DNA of 64,000 nucleotides, from positions 558,001 through 622,000 of the forward strand of contig NZ_JUGR01000001.1 in NCBI RefSeq assembly GCF_000800015.1, in the 5' to 3' direction. Positions within the stretch are counted from its first letter, which is position 1. Each line of letters starts with the position of its first letter. The notes below the pieces were generated by a model. That model made no database searches and was not told the origin of the DNA. It was given only the letters and a program-made list of their open reading frames with translations. Below are positions 1 to 7,979 of this stretch, in pieces. Source of the stretch: Terriglobus sp. TAA 43 (GTDB lineage: Bacteria; Acidobacteriota; Terriglobia; Terriglobales; Acidobacteriaceae). Position numbers and translations under genes: made by a program.

Positions 1-44
1 CCCTTAACGGCTCGCCCTGAAGTCAGTTTGTTGCGTAGCATCCT

Positions 45-72
45 TTGCGATTGGGGATGCAGCCTTTACACT
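45..72 (+). promoter_or_regulatory. Putative promoter of the ChbG/HpnK-type gene
   Basis: TTGCGA (45-50), a 16-nt spacer and TACACT (67-72) resemble a housekeeping promoter. The -10 hexamer ends 7 nt before the ATG at 80 and no Shine-Dalgarno sequence is present, so a leaderless transcript is predicted. Confidence 0.45.
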
Positions 73-79
73 CCCCGTG

Positions 80-949
80 ATGCCATCCGATAAAACTGCC
101 CAACGGCGCCTGATTGTGAATGCAGACGATTTCGCCCTTACGGAGGGTGTCAACCGTGCCATTGGAGAACTTTCAGAGGCTGGCGCTTTACGATCCTGCA
201 CGTTGATGGCAGCAGGCGCCGCCTTTAAAGACGCTGTTCGTACTACTAAGGAGTACAAAAATCTTCGTGTGGGTTGCCACGTGGTGCTGGTAGACGGCAA
301 TTGTGTTGCGCCAGCGGAGACGGTACGTGCCCTACTCGACGGAGACCAGGGGCAATTGCGCTCGTCGTTGCCGAAGTTTATTGCTGACCTGCAACGCGGA
401 AAAATACCGGAAGAACAGATTGAAGCGGAGGCGGTGGCCCAGATCCGGCGGTTGCAGGATGCGGGGGTGACCGTCACCCACGTGGACACCCATAAACATA
501 CGCACCTCTTCCCACGTGTGGCTCGTCCGTTGATGCGGGCGGCCATGCAATGTGGTGTTTCGGCGATTCGGAACCCGTTTGAGCAGGCGTGGTCTGCGCG
601 GCTGACGCGTGGGCCGCTGCTGCGGAAGCTGGAAGTCACGGCTCTCCGTAACTTCAGCAGCACGTTTGAGAAGCTGTTGCGCGCTTCCGGGCTGAAGACA
701 ACAGCGGGGTCGATTGGAGTGTCGGCGACGGGAACTCTTGATGCTGAGAACCTGGCGCGGCTGCTGGAGGGTATGCCCGAGGGAACGTGGGAGCTGGTGT
801 GTCATCCCGGCTACAACGATGCCGCGCTGGCGGCGGTTCGTACGCGGCTCCGTGATCAGCGAGATGCAGAACGGAATGCCCTGCTGGGGTATATTCCTGC
901 AGCTGTCCGCGAAGGGCGCTTTGAGTTGATCGGATATGACGAGATTTAG
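80..949 (+). CDS. ChbG/HpnK (YdjC) family carbohydrate deacetylase
   Basis: Protein of 289 residues of the YdjC/ChbG/HpnK family: metal-dependent deacetylases acting on N-acetylated sugars or, for HpnK, on hopanoid-linked sugar. The N-terminal strand ends in the Asp-Asp pair of VNADDF, and a His-rich THVDTHKHTH segment in the middle supplies further metal and catalytic ligands. The protein is cytoplasmic, with no signal peptide or membrane segment. A GTG at 77 directly precedes the ATG at 80; I prefer the ATG because the TACACT hexamer lies 7 nt upstream, as at several other genes here. No hopanoid or chitobiose genes are adjacent, so the substrate cannot be assigned. The gene runs tail to tail with the next gene, overlapping it by 4 nt. 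Confidence 0.85.
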   Translation: MPSDKTAQRRLIVNADDFALTEGVNRAIGELSEAGALRSCTLMAAGAAFKDAVRTTKEYKNLRVGCHVVLVDGNCVAPAETVRALLDGDQGQLRSSLPKFIADLQRGKIPEEQIEAEAVAQIRRLQDAGVTVTHVDTHKHTHLFPRVARPLMRAAMQCGVSAIRNPFEQAWSARLTRGPLLRKLEVTALRNFSSTFEKLLRASGLKTTAGSIGVSATGTLDAENLARLLEGMPEGTWELVCHPGYNDAALAAVRTRLRDQRDAERNALLGYIPAAVREGRFELIGYDEI

Positions 950-2292
950 TTTCGGGCGCTTGTTGTGCTCTGCTGGAGTTCGGTGGTGGCGACTACCGGC
1001 ATTTCGAGGGTGATGCGCGTGCCCCGGCCGGGGCGGCTTTCCATTTCGAGGATGGCGTCGTTGCCGTAGAGCACTTCCATGCGCTCGCGGACGTTCTTCA
1101 TGCCGATGCCGTTGCCGGGGCGTCGGAGGCCGCTGACGGGCATGGCGACGTCGCGTTCGGGGGCGATGCCTACGCCGTCGTCTTCTACTTCTAACAGTAG
1201 GCGTTCGCCACGGATGCGGCTGCGCAGGGTGACTGTGCCGCCGCTAATGCGCGGTTCGAGGCCGTGCTTGATGCTGTTTTCAATCAATGGCTGGAGCAAC
1301 ATGCTTGGAACTACGAGGTCGAGGGTGTCTGGGGCGATTTCTTTGACGACTCGGAGCTTTTCGCCGAAGCGGACGACTTCGATGGCGAGGTAGTCGTCGG
1401 TGAAGGCGAGTTCGTCGCGGAATGGGACGAAGGCTTCGCGCTTCTTGAGCAGGATGCGCAGGATGTTGGCGAGACGCACGATCATCTCGCGTGCGAGTTC
1501 GGGTTCGAGGCGGATGAGCGAACCAATGGAGTTGAGGGTGTTGAACAGGAAGTGCGGGTTGATCTGGCGTTGGAGTGCATCGAGGCGCGCTTCGAGCAGG
1601 AGGCGGGCCTGTTGTTCCAGCTTGTCTTCAATGCGGATGGCGTTCCAGATCTTCAATGGAATGCCGACGATGACCGGGGCTGCGGCGGCGATGGCGAGTT
1701 GCAGGAGCCACAGGTTCGATCGCAGGGCGAAGTAGCGGCGAGGACGGTACATGGCAACTTCGCTGGCGCACAGTTGCAACAGCATGATGATGAGCAGCAA
1801 CAGGACCTGCCGGTCCAGGTGCGGGCGGCGGAGATTGCGGCGCACCCACTGGTACAGGCTGAGGTCGATCATGGGCGAGAAGGTCCAGATCGCTTCCACG
1901 TCGGCGAAACGATAGAAGCCTCCTGCGACGGTTGCGGCGACGAGATTGACCGGAAGCGCGAGGAATTCGTGGTGCAGTAGTGCTGGAAACGACAGGATGA
2001 CCGCACCGACTGCGGCGACGGAGGGTCCTAGGATGGCGCCGAGCAGGATGGTGGTGGCGAATGAAATGTCTGCTGCGAGGAAGTTCGGGACTACAGTGCG
2101 AATCCACACGCCCAGCGTGAGTGGCGTGACGACCAACAACATTAATTGCATGCGGTCGATGGGGGTACGTTCCGTTGCAAGCAGAAGTCTGCGAAAAGCC
2201 GTGGAGCGGGCCAGCGAACTGGAAACAGCAGCAGCCACACCAAGCTGAATCAGCAACGAGATGAGGACGAGCTTGGGTTCAAGTGGATTCAC
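946..2292 (-). CDS. LytS-type membrane sensor histidine kinase
   Basis: A 448-residue sensor kinase. Residues 1-215 form several hydrophobic helices typical of LytS-like input modules. Then come a short coiled linker, a His_kinase domain whose phospho-acceptor box QINPHFLFNTLN places the histidine near 247, and a C-terminal ATPase domain with N-box PLIENSIKHGL (about 335-345) and G-box GNGIGMKN. This family normally works with a LytR/AlgR-type DNA-binding regulator, but none is encoded in the window, so it is an orphan here. The start is a GTG (2292) with no clear Shine-Dalgarno sequence; a TAAGCT lies 6 nt before it. The gene is divergent from ribA. Confidence 0.88.
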   Translation of the reverse strand: MNPLEPKLVLISLLIQLGVAAAVSSSLARSTAFRRLLLATERTPIDRMQLMLLVVTPLTLGVWIRTVVPNFLAADISFATTILLGAILGPSVAAVGAVILSFPALLHHEFLALPVNLVAATVAGGFYRFADVEAIWTFSPMIDLSLYQWVRRNLRRPHLDRQVLLLLIIMLLQLCASEVAMYRPRRYFALRSNLWLLQLAIAAAAPVIVGIPLKIWNAIRIEDKLEQQARLLLEARLDALQRQINPHFLFNTLNSIGSLIRLEPELAREMIVRLANILRILLKKREAFVPFRDELAFTDDYLAIEVVRFGEKLRVVKEIAPDTLDLVVPSMLLQPLIENSIKHGLEPRISGGTVTLRSRIRGERLLLEVEDDGVGIAPERDVAMPVSGLRRPGNGIGMKNVRERMEVLYGNDAILEMESRPGRGTRITLEMPVVATTELQQSTTSARN

Positions 2293-2330
2293 GTCTTCAG
2301 CTTACCCCGGCGGAGATGGAAAGGCCTGCA

Positions 2331-2360
2331 TCCACATGGAGAGCTCGGCATCTATAGAAT
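2331..2360 (+). promoter_or_regulatory. Putative ribA promoter, leaderless
   Basis: TCCACA (2331-2336), an 18-nt spacer and TAGAAT (2355-2360). The -10 hexamer ends 7 nt before the ribA ATG, and there is no Shine-Dalgarno sequence between them. Confidence 0.5.
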
Positions 2361-2367
2361 CGAGACT

Positions 2368-3003
2368 ATGCAGTACAGCCGGGTTGAAAAAGTCGCAGAA
2401 GCCGAACTTCCCACTCGCTGGGGAAGCTTTCGCATCCTTGGCTTTGAGGGGCATCTTGCTCCCGATGTAACGCCGGGGCCCATGGGTAACACCGTGGATG
2501 AGGCCGTGGCGCTGATTTATGGCGATGTCAGCACGGGATCGCCGATTGTGCGCGTGCATTCGCAATGCCTGACGGGCGATGTGTTTCATTCGCTGCGCTG
2601 CGACTGCCGCCAGCAGTTGGAACTGGCGCTGGATACGATTACGGCGCATGGCTCGGGCATTCTGCTCTATGAAGCGCAGGAAGGCCGCGGTATTGGCCTG
2701 ATGGCGAAGCTGCGCGCTTACGAGTTGCAGGACGCTGGCCGCGACACGATTCAGGCGAATGTGGAACTCGGTTATCGCGCGGATCATCGTGACTTCACGC
2801 TGCCTGCGGAGATTCTGAATCAGCTTGGTATTCGGTCGATCCGGTTGATTACGAATAATCCCGAGAAGGTACAGGCGATGGAGAGCCACGGTATCAAGGT
2901 GGCGGAGCGCATCAGCGCTGAAGTGGCGGCGGAGCTGACCAGTCAGAAGTACCTGGAAGTGAAGCGGGACAAGATGGGCCACCTGATCGGCTCACTGCTC
3001 TAA
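2368..3003 (+). CDS. ribA: GTP cyclohydrolase II
   Basis: Monofunctional RibA of 211 residues, close to the usual size. It converts GTP to the pyrimidine intermediate that begins riboflavin synthesis, releasing formate and pyrophosphate. The zinc-binding cysteines are visible at about 67, 78 and 80 (CLTG...RCDC). The conserved EAQEGRGIGL segment (about 102-111) and ITNNPEK (about 161-167) are intact. There is no DHBP synthase (RibB) domain, so that activity must be encoded elsewhere. The open frame extends far upstream, but the family begins near MQYSRVEKVAEA; the ATG at 2368 fits the homology and sits 7 nt after a -10 hexamer. No FMN riboswitch is visible upstream. Confidence 0.95.
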   Translation: MQYSRVEKVAEAELPTRWGSFRILGFEGHLAPDVTPGPMGNTVDEAVALIYGDVSTGSPIVRVHSQCLTGDVFHSLRCDCRQQLELALDTITAHGSGILLYEAQEGRGIGLMAKLRAYELQDAGRDTIQANVELGYRADHRDFTLPAEILNQLGIRSIRLITNNPEKVQAMESHGIKVAERISAEVAAELTSQKYLEVKRDKMGHLIGSLL

Positions 3004-3037
3004 GTTCGTTTTCTGTTGGGAGTAAGATGGCCGCACC

Positions 3038-3943
3038 ATGCGCATCTTCTCTGCTTTGCTCCTAGCGGCCCTTGGGCTGCCTGTCTTGCATGCGAAGTCT
3101 CAGCAACCCTGCGCCAGTACTGTCGTCGGCCATCTCGACATCGTTCCTTTTCACGACATGACATTCGGACGAAACCGCAACCTACGTGTCTGGTTGCCGC
3201 CCGGTTACGACAGTCCGCAAAATGCGAAGAAGAGATACTCCGTCCTGTATATGTTTGACGGTCAGTGGCTGTTCGATAAATGCACTTCTGAATGGAAGTC
3301 AGAATGGCAGATCGATGAGACGCTTACTGATCTGATTGGCCGTCAACAGGTGGAACCAATCGTTGTGGTCGGGATCGATAACGCCGGCCCATATCGCTCA
3401 GAAGAATACGAGTGGTATGACAATCCGATACCCTCGCAGCGGGATACTATGCCTTCGCTGGGCAGCAAAATCCCGGAATTCATGGACGAGGTTCTGCCAT
3501 GGATTGAGAGCCGCTACCGCGTTAAGGCGGGCCCGGGACATACCGCGATAGGTGGCTCGTCCTTTGGTGGCCTGGCAGCGCTGCGAACACTTCTTCATCG
3601 CCCCGAGGTTTTTGGCCTGGGGCTGCTGGAAAGCACATCGTTGCAGGACGGCAACGGGCTGGCACTTCGAGATGTGTCGGTTATTGTTCGAGGGCCGCGG
3701 AAGATTTCGCTTGGTGTGGGGACAGCAGAAGCGAATCAACAGATGCTGGAAAGCATGGGTTTGCCGACCGCGAACGAAGCACTGGTGAAAATGCATGAGA
3801 CGTTGGCAGACAGTATGCGGCACAGCATGATGGGAAAAACCGAAGTCAAGTTAACAATTGCACCCGGCGGCCAACACACAGAAGCCGCGTGGGCGGCTCG
3901 CTTTCCGGATGCAGTTCGTTTTCTCTTCCCACCTGTCCCATGA
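3038..3943 (+). CDS. Secreted esterase D-type alpha/beta hydrolase
   Basis: A 301-residue exported hydrolase of the putative esterase family (esterase D / enterochelin esterase-like, PF00756). Residues 1-19 form a signal peptide ending near LHAKS. The nucleophile elbow GGSSFGG puts the catalytic serine at about 175, and GGQHTEAAW near the C-terminus holds the likely catalytic histidine (280). Family members cleave ester bonds in siderophores, feruloyl sugars or other acyl substrates; nothing in the neighbourhood narrows this down. The gene follows ribA by 34 nt and may be cotranscribed, but TAAGAT 9 nt before its ATG could be its own -10 element. Confidence 0.85.
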   Translation: MRIFSALLLAALGLPVLHAKSQQPCASTVVGHLDIVPFHDMTFGRNRNLRVWLPPGYDSPQNAKKRYSVLYMFDGQWLFDKCTSEWKSEWQIDETLTDLIGRQQVEPIVVVGIDNAGPYRSEEYEWYDNPIPSQRDTMPSLGSKIPEFMDEVLPWIESRYRVKAGPGHTAIGGSSFGGLAALRTLLHRPEVFGLGLLESTSLQDGNGLALRDVSVIVRGPRKISLGVGTAEANQQMLESMGLPTANEALVKMHETLADSMRHSMMGKTEVKLTIAPGGQHTEAAWAARFPDAVRFLFPPVP

Positions 3944-3960
3944 GTTTGGCGCAAAGAAAA

Positions 3961-3978
3961 GGCGGCCCGAAGGCCGCC
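3961..3978. terminator. Bidirectional terminator, esterase / OmpA-like gene
   Basis: GGCGGCC (3961-3967), loop CGAA, GGCCGCC (3972-3978). Read on the reverse strand the stem is followed by TTTTCTTT, a good T-run for the OmpA-like gene; on the forward strand the tail is only TAATTATT. It lies between two convergent stop codons. Confidence 0.8.
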
Positions 3979-4005
3979 TAATTATTTGCGTTGCACAACC
4001 AGAAG

Positions 4006-4743
4006 TTACTGGCCTGCCTTCGCGGTCATGCTGTTCTGGTCCTGCAGGTTGGAGAGCACGCGGACCTGTACGCGACGGTTCTGCTTACGACCGTCTGCCG
4101 TGCGGTTGGAAGCGACTTCCTGGTCCTTACCGATGCCGACCAGGTAGAACTTGTGCGGAGCGATGTCGTACTTGCTCTGCAGGTAGTAAGCCACGGCGTC
4201 TGCACGCTTCTGGCTCAGGGTGTAGTTGTAATTCGCATCACCCGTGGAGTCGGTACCACCGGTCAGCTCCAGGATGTAGTGCTTGCTGGACTGAAGGTTG
4301 GTTGCCAGCTCGTCGAGCTGCTTCTTGTCCGAGGCTGTCAGCACGGACTTGTCAAAGCCGAAGGTTACGCTGACGTCCTGCATGGACTTGTAGTTGTCGA
4401 GGTTCGCAACGACGCCGGTAAGGGTATCGACACGGTTGTACGCATCCTTCGCGTTTGCCTGTGCCTTGTCAGCAGACTGACCGGCAACTGCTGCATGCTG
4501 GTCGGCTGCGTCAGCAGCGCCCTGGGCCTTGGCGATGCCAGCCTGTGCGCGCTGATCCGTGTCCACGATGTTGCGGTGGTCGGTGGCGGTACGTGCATCC
4601 AGCTCGTTCGTCTGCTGGACGATGGGAGCAGCCTGCGAACGTACGTAGTTCTTGGTGCTGCAACCCGTGGTCAGAAACAGAATCAGGGCAGCCGATCCGG
4701 CCGCCACCGTAGCGCGAGTCATCTTGTCTGCTTTCATAGTCAT
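4006..4743 (-). CDS. OmpA-family peptidoglycan-associated lipoprotein
   Basis: Envelope lipoprotein of 245 residues. A signal peptide ends in the lipobox LTTGC (Cys28), followed by a long Ala/Gln/Asp-rich region (about 35-115) with heptad character that resembles the Lpp-like coiled coil. The C-terminal OmpA domain (about 125-230) binds peptidoglycan; it includes FGFDKSVLTASDKKQLDELA and the NRRVQVRV end motif. Expected role: tethering the outer membrane to the wall. A GGAGGAAGG Shine-Dalgarno region lies just before the ATG at 4743. No tol genes are adjacent, so this is less likely to be Pal itself. Confidence 0.88.
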   Translation of the reverse strand: MTMKADKMTRATVAAGSAALILFLTTGCSTKNYVRSQAAPIVQQTNELDARTATDHRNIVDTDQRAQAGIAKAQGAADAADQHAAVAGQSADKAQANAKDAYNRVDTLTGVVANLDNYKSMQDVSVTFGFDKSVLTASDKKQLDELATNLQSSKHYILELTGGTDSTGDANYNYTLSQKRADAVAYYLQSKYDIAPHKFYLVGIGKDQEVASNRTADGRKQNRRVQVRVLSNLQDQNSMTAKAGQ

Positions 4744-4956
4744 TCCAGCCTTCCTCCGGTTCTTACGTCGGCGCTTCGAGAGAACGCCTGTACGGTCTGG
4801 ATGAATGCACGCCCCATGCCAAACGATTAAGTACTGCTATTTGTTGCGGATAAACCGTTTTGCAGGAACTTTATGAAAGCCGGATTAAGGTACAAATTCC
4901 CTTTCTTTCCGGCAGAATCTTCCTGCGGCATATTCCATCTAAACTGTTGCACAGAC

Positions 4957-4972
4957 GCGAAGATATCTTCGC
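4957..4972. promoter_or_regulatory. 16-bp perfect palindrome upstream of uvrC
   Basis: GCGAAGATATCTTCGC is perfectly self-complementary and ends 16 nt before the uvrC ATG. A TAAACT hexamer at 4940-4945 is a possible -10 element, which would put the palindrome just downstream of the transcription start. It is a candidate repressor operator, or possibly a leader hairpin. Confidence 0.4.
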
Positions 4973-4988
4973 CTTGCGCGAACCATAC

Positions 4989-6935
4989 ATGGATCTCCAT
5001 CAGAAAATTCGGACGCTGCCCCAGCAACCCGGCGTGTACCTGTACAAGAACGCCGAGGGTGAGGTCATCTATGTTGGCAAGGCGAAGAACCTGCGGAGCC
5101 GCGTCAGTAGTTACCTGCTGAAGGCCAACCAGGCGAATGCGAAGACCGGCACGCTGATGCGCGAGGCCGTGGATGTGGACTACATCCAGGTGGCCAACAA
5201 CCACGAAGCGCTGGCGCTGGAAAACAACCTGATCAAGCAGCGCAAGCCGCGCTACAACATTCTTCTACGGGATGACAAAACGTATCCGTATGTGAAGCTG
5301 ACCATGGGTGATCGCCATCCGAAGGTTTTTGTTACGCGCAAGCTACGCAAGGATGGCGGCCAGTATTTCGGGCCCTATTTCCCGGGGAATCTGGCGTATC
5401 GCATTGTGGATCTGATCCATCGGTCGTTCCTGATTCCGAGTTGCAAGGTGGATCTGAACCGCTACCATCCGCGGCCCTGTTTGGAGTACTACATCAAACG
5501 GTGCTCGGGACCGTGCGTGGAGAACCTTGTCACTCCGGAGGCTTACCGGGAAGCTGTTCGCGATGTGCAGTTGTTTCTGGAAGGTAAGGAAGGCGAACTG
5601 GAAGGCCGCTTGAAGCAGCGCATGGGCGAGGCTGCGGGGAATGAGCAGTTTGAGCTTGCGGCCAAGATGCGCGATCAACTGATCACGCTGCAGGAGTTGC
5701 AGGCGAAGCAACGCATCGCTTCTACCGAGAACGAGGATGCCGACGTGTTTGGCTTTCACTTCGATAAAGAGATGTTGGCCGTGGCGCAGTTTCATATGCG
5801 TGAAGGCAAGATCGTGGACAAGCGCGACTTCTTCTGGGAAGACCTGCAGGATGTGAACTTTGAAATGGTTGCGGAGGAAGACGATGTTTCTTCGGCGGAC
5901 GCGGATGTGACTTCGCAACAGCAGAGCTTTTCGCCTACGTTGTTCTTCTCGGCGTTTCTGAAGCAGCTTTATCTTGATCAGCCTTATGTTCCGCGACAGA
6001 TTCTTGTGCCGGTAGAGTTTCCGGATCGTGTTGCACTGACCTCTGCATTAAGTGAGCAGAGCAAGCGCAAGGTGGAGATTCTTGCGCCACAGCGTGGTGA
6101 TAAACGTTCGCTTCTGGATCTTGCTGGCACGAATGCGAAGCAAAGTTACGACCAGCGATTCCGCACGCTGCAGCCTTCGAAGAAAGCGATTGCGGAAGCG
6201 TTGCAGGATGCGTTGAATCTGCCAGAAGTGCCTACGCGCATTGAGTGCTTCGACATCTCGCACATTCAAGGCGCGGAGACCGTGGCCAGCATGGTGGTGT
6301 GGGAGAACGGCGATATGAAGAAGGCCGACTATCGCAAGTTCAAACTGAAGACCGTGACGGGCGTGGATGACTTTGCGTCGATGCACGAGATTCTGGTGCG
6401 CCGCTATTCGAAGCTGCAAGCGAACAATGAACCCTTCCCTTCACTCATTTTGATTGATGGTGGGTTGGGGCAGCTGCATGCTGCGTATGCGGCGCTGGAA
6501 AGTATTGGTGTGACGCTGCAGCCGTTGGCTTCCATCGCGAAACGTGAGGAAGTGATTTACGTCTACGGGCAAGAGGATGATCCGGTGGTGCTGGATCGTC
6601 GTTCGCCTGTGTTGCATCTGGTGCAGCGTATCCGCGATGAGTCGCATCGGTTTGCGATTAACTATCACCGTAAGCGTCGTGAGATGCGTGATCGTGACAG
6701 CGAACTGTTGCAGATTCCAGGTGTGGGGCCGACGACTCGCAAGCGATTGATTGAACACTTCGGAAGCTTGCGCGGCATCAAGGCTGCAGGACCGGATGCT
6801 CTTACGGCTGTGGTGAACGCTGCGACAGCGAAGAAGATTCGCGCTTACTTTGATGGTGAGCGTGAGGCTGCTATCGACGGAAACGGCGTTCCGGTGGAAA
6901 CCGAAACGCCGCCTGAGTTCAGGATTTTGCAGTAG
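4989..6935 (+). CDS. uvrC: UvrABC system protein C
   Basis: UvrC of 648 residues, the dual-incision nuclease subunit of nucleotide excision repair, which cuts on both sides of a lesion after UvrA/UvrB loading. The GIY-YIG nuclease is at residues 10-90 (PGVYLY...VIYVGKA). A zinc/cysteine segment (CLEYYIKRCSGPC), a UVR motif for UvrB contact (EQFELAAKMRDQLI), the C-terminal RNase H-like nuclease (ECFDISHIQG; ILIDGG) and a terminal HhH element (IPGVGPTTRKRL) follow in order. An upstream extension to a TTG at 4860 is open, but the family begins at MDLHQKIRTLPQQPGVY, so I use the ATG at 4989. The stop codon abuts that of the next, convergent gene with no gap. Confidence 0.95.
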   Translation: MDLHQKIRTLPQQPGVYLYKNAEGEVIYVGKAKNLRSRVSSYLLKANQANAKTGTLMREAVDVDYIQVANNHEALALENNLIKQRKPRYNILLRDDKTYPYVKLTMGDRHPKVFVTRKLRKDGGQYFGPYFPGNLAYRIVDLIHRSFLIPSCKVDLNRYHPRPCLEYYIKRCSGPCVENLVTPEAYREAVRDVQLFLEGKEGELEGRLKQRMGEAAGNEQFELAAKMRDQLITLQELQAKQRIASTENEDADVFGFHFDKEMLAVAQFHMREGKIVDKRDFFWEDLQDVNFEMVAEEDDVSSADADVTSQQQSFSPTLFFSAFLKQLYLDQPYVPRQILVPVEFPDRVALTSALSEQSKRKVEILAPQRGDKRSLLDLAGTNAKQSYDQRFRTLQPSKKAIAEALQDALNLPEVPTRIECFDISHIQGAETVASMVVWENGDMKKADYRKFKLKTVTGVDDFASMHEILVRRYSKLQANNEPFPSLILIDGGLGQLHAAYAALESIGVTLQPLASIAKREEVIYVYGQEDDPVVLDRRSPVLHLVQRIRDESHRFAINYHRKRREMRDRDSELLQIPGVGPTTRKRLIEHFGSLRGIKAAGPDALTAVVNAATAKKIRAYFDGEREAAIDGNGVPVETETPPEFRILQ

Positions 6936-7856
6936 TTAGTTCGCAGTGGACGACTGATAGCCATCCGCGCCGACATCGAAGGTGTTGCAGGCTTTTACCT
7001 GACCGGTTTCGAAGCCGCGTTTGAACCATCCCTGACGTTCTGCGCTGGTGCCGTGCGTGAAGCTTTCCGGGCTTACCGTGCCGCGCTGCATCTTCTGGAT
7101 GTGGTCGTCGCCCACGGCTGCGGCGTTCTGCATGGCTTGATCGATGTCACCGGCATCAAGGATGTGTCGCTGCTGCGTGGAGTGGGCCCAGATGCCGGCG
7201 TAGCAATCGGCTTGGAGTTCCAACTCAACCGAGGTCTTCGAGCGAGTCGCCGGATTGCGCATGGCTTGCTGCGCCTTCTGCTCGGTGCCGAGGATGTTCT
7301 GCACGTGGTGACCGATCTCGTGGGTGATGACGTAGGCCTGTGCGAACTCGCCGGTGTTGCCACCGAGTTGTTTCAGCTCGTCCCAGAAGCCGAGGTCGAT
7401 GTAAACGCGCTCATCTTCCGGGCAATAGAAGGGGCCGGTGGCTGACTGTGCGTTGCCGCAGCCGGATTGTGTTCGGTTGCGGAAGAGCACCAGCTTTGCG
7501 TGGCGGTAGTTGCGGCCTGTCTGTTCTGGAAGGATGGCTGTCCAGGTTTTTTGCGCGTCGTCGAGCACGAAGGAGACGAGTTGCACGTCGTGATGTTCGG
7601 CGGCGCTTTCCTGTACTGGCTGGCCGGGCTCGCTGTGGCGAACTTGTTGTCCGCCACCGCCGCCTGCGGCTGCGCCGAGGCCGGTGAGCAGGCTGCCGAT
7701 GAAGCCTCGACCAGAGATCAATCCGATGACAACGACGAGGATGAATCCGCCGATGCCAAGCCCGCCTCCACCGAGATTGAATCCGCCCCCGCCGCCACCG
7801 GAATCTCCACGACGGTCTTCAATATCGCTGCTGGTGCCTCCGGGCGTCCATTCCAT
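6936..7856 (-). CDS. YpfJ-type putative neutral zinc metallopeptidase
   Basis: A 306-residue protein of the YpfJ/zinc metallopeptidase family (PF04228). It begins with a Gly-rich, low-complexity tail, then one hydrophobic segment (about 36-64) that should anchor it in the inner membrane, then a periplasmic catalytic domain with the zinc motif HEIGHH (His179, Glu180, His183) and a downstream ELQADCYAGIWA segment that usually supplies the third ligand. Family substrates are not established. A GAGGG-type ribosome site precedes the ATG. The gene stands alone between convergent uvrC and a divergent glycosyltransferase. Confidence 0.88.
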   Translation of the reverse strand: MEWTPGGTSSDIEDRRGDSGGGGGGFNLGGGGLGIGGFILVVVIGLISGRGFIGSLLTGLGAAAGGGGGQQVRHSEPGQPVQESAAEHHDVQLVSFVLDDAQKTWTAILPEQTGRNYRHAKLVLFRNRTQSGCGNAQSATGPFYCPEDERVYIDLGFWDELKQLGGNTGEFAQAYVITHEIGHHVQNILGTEQKAQQAMRNPATRSKTSVELELQADCYAGIWAHSTQQRHILDAGDIDQAMQNAAAVGDDHIQKMQRGTVSPESFTHGTSAERQGWFKRGFETGQVKACNTFDVGADGYQSSTAN

Positions 7857-7979
7857 TGCAGTTCCCTCTTGTGTTGATTCGTTGGAGTCATTGGGTTGGA
7901 TGCGCGATGCGCTTTTCCGAATGCCTCACGGGAAGCATAACGCGGAACCAATCGCTTGCGTTGCACGTATGCTTCCTGC

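Noticed and set aside
2146-2367. N-terminal extension of RibA
   Set aside because: It overlaps the LytS gene start on the other strand and has no RibA homology; a -10 hexamer lies within it.
2293-2367. FMN riboswitch before ribA
   Set aside because: The gap is 75 nt, too short for an RFN element, and none of its conserved boxes are present.
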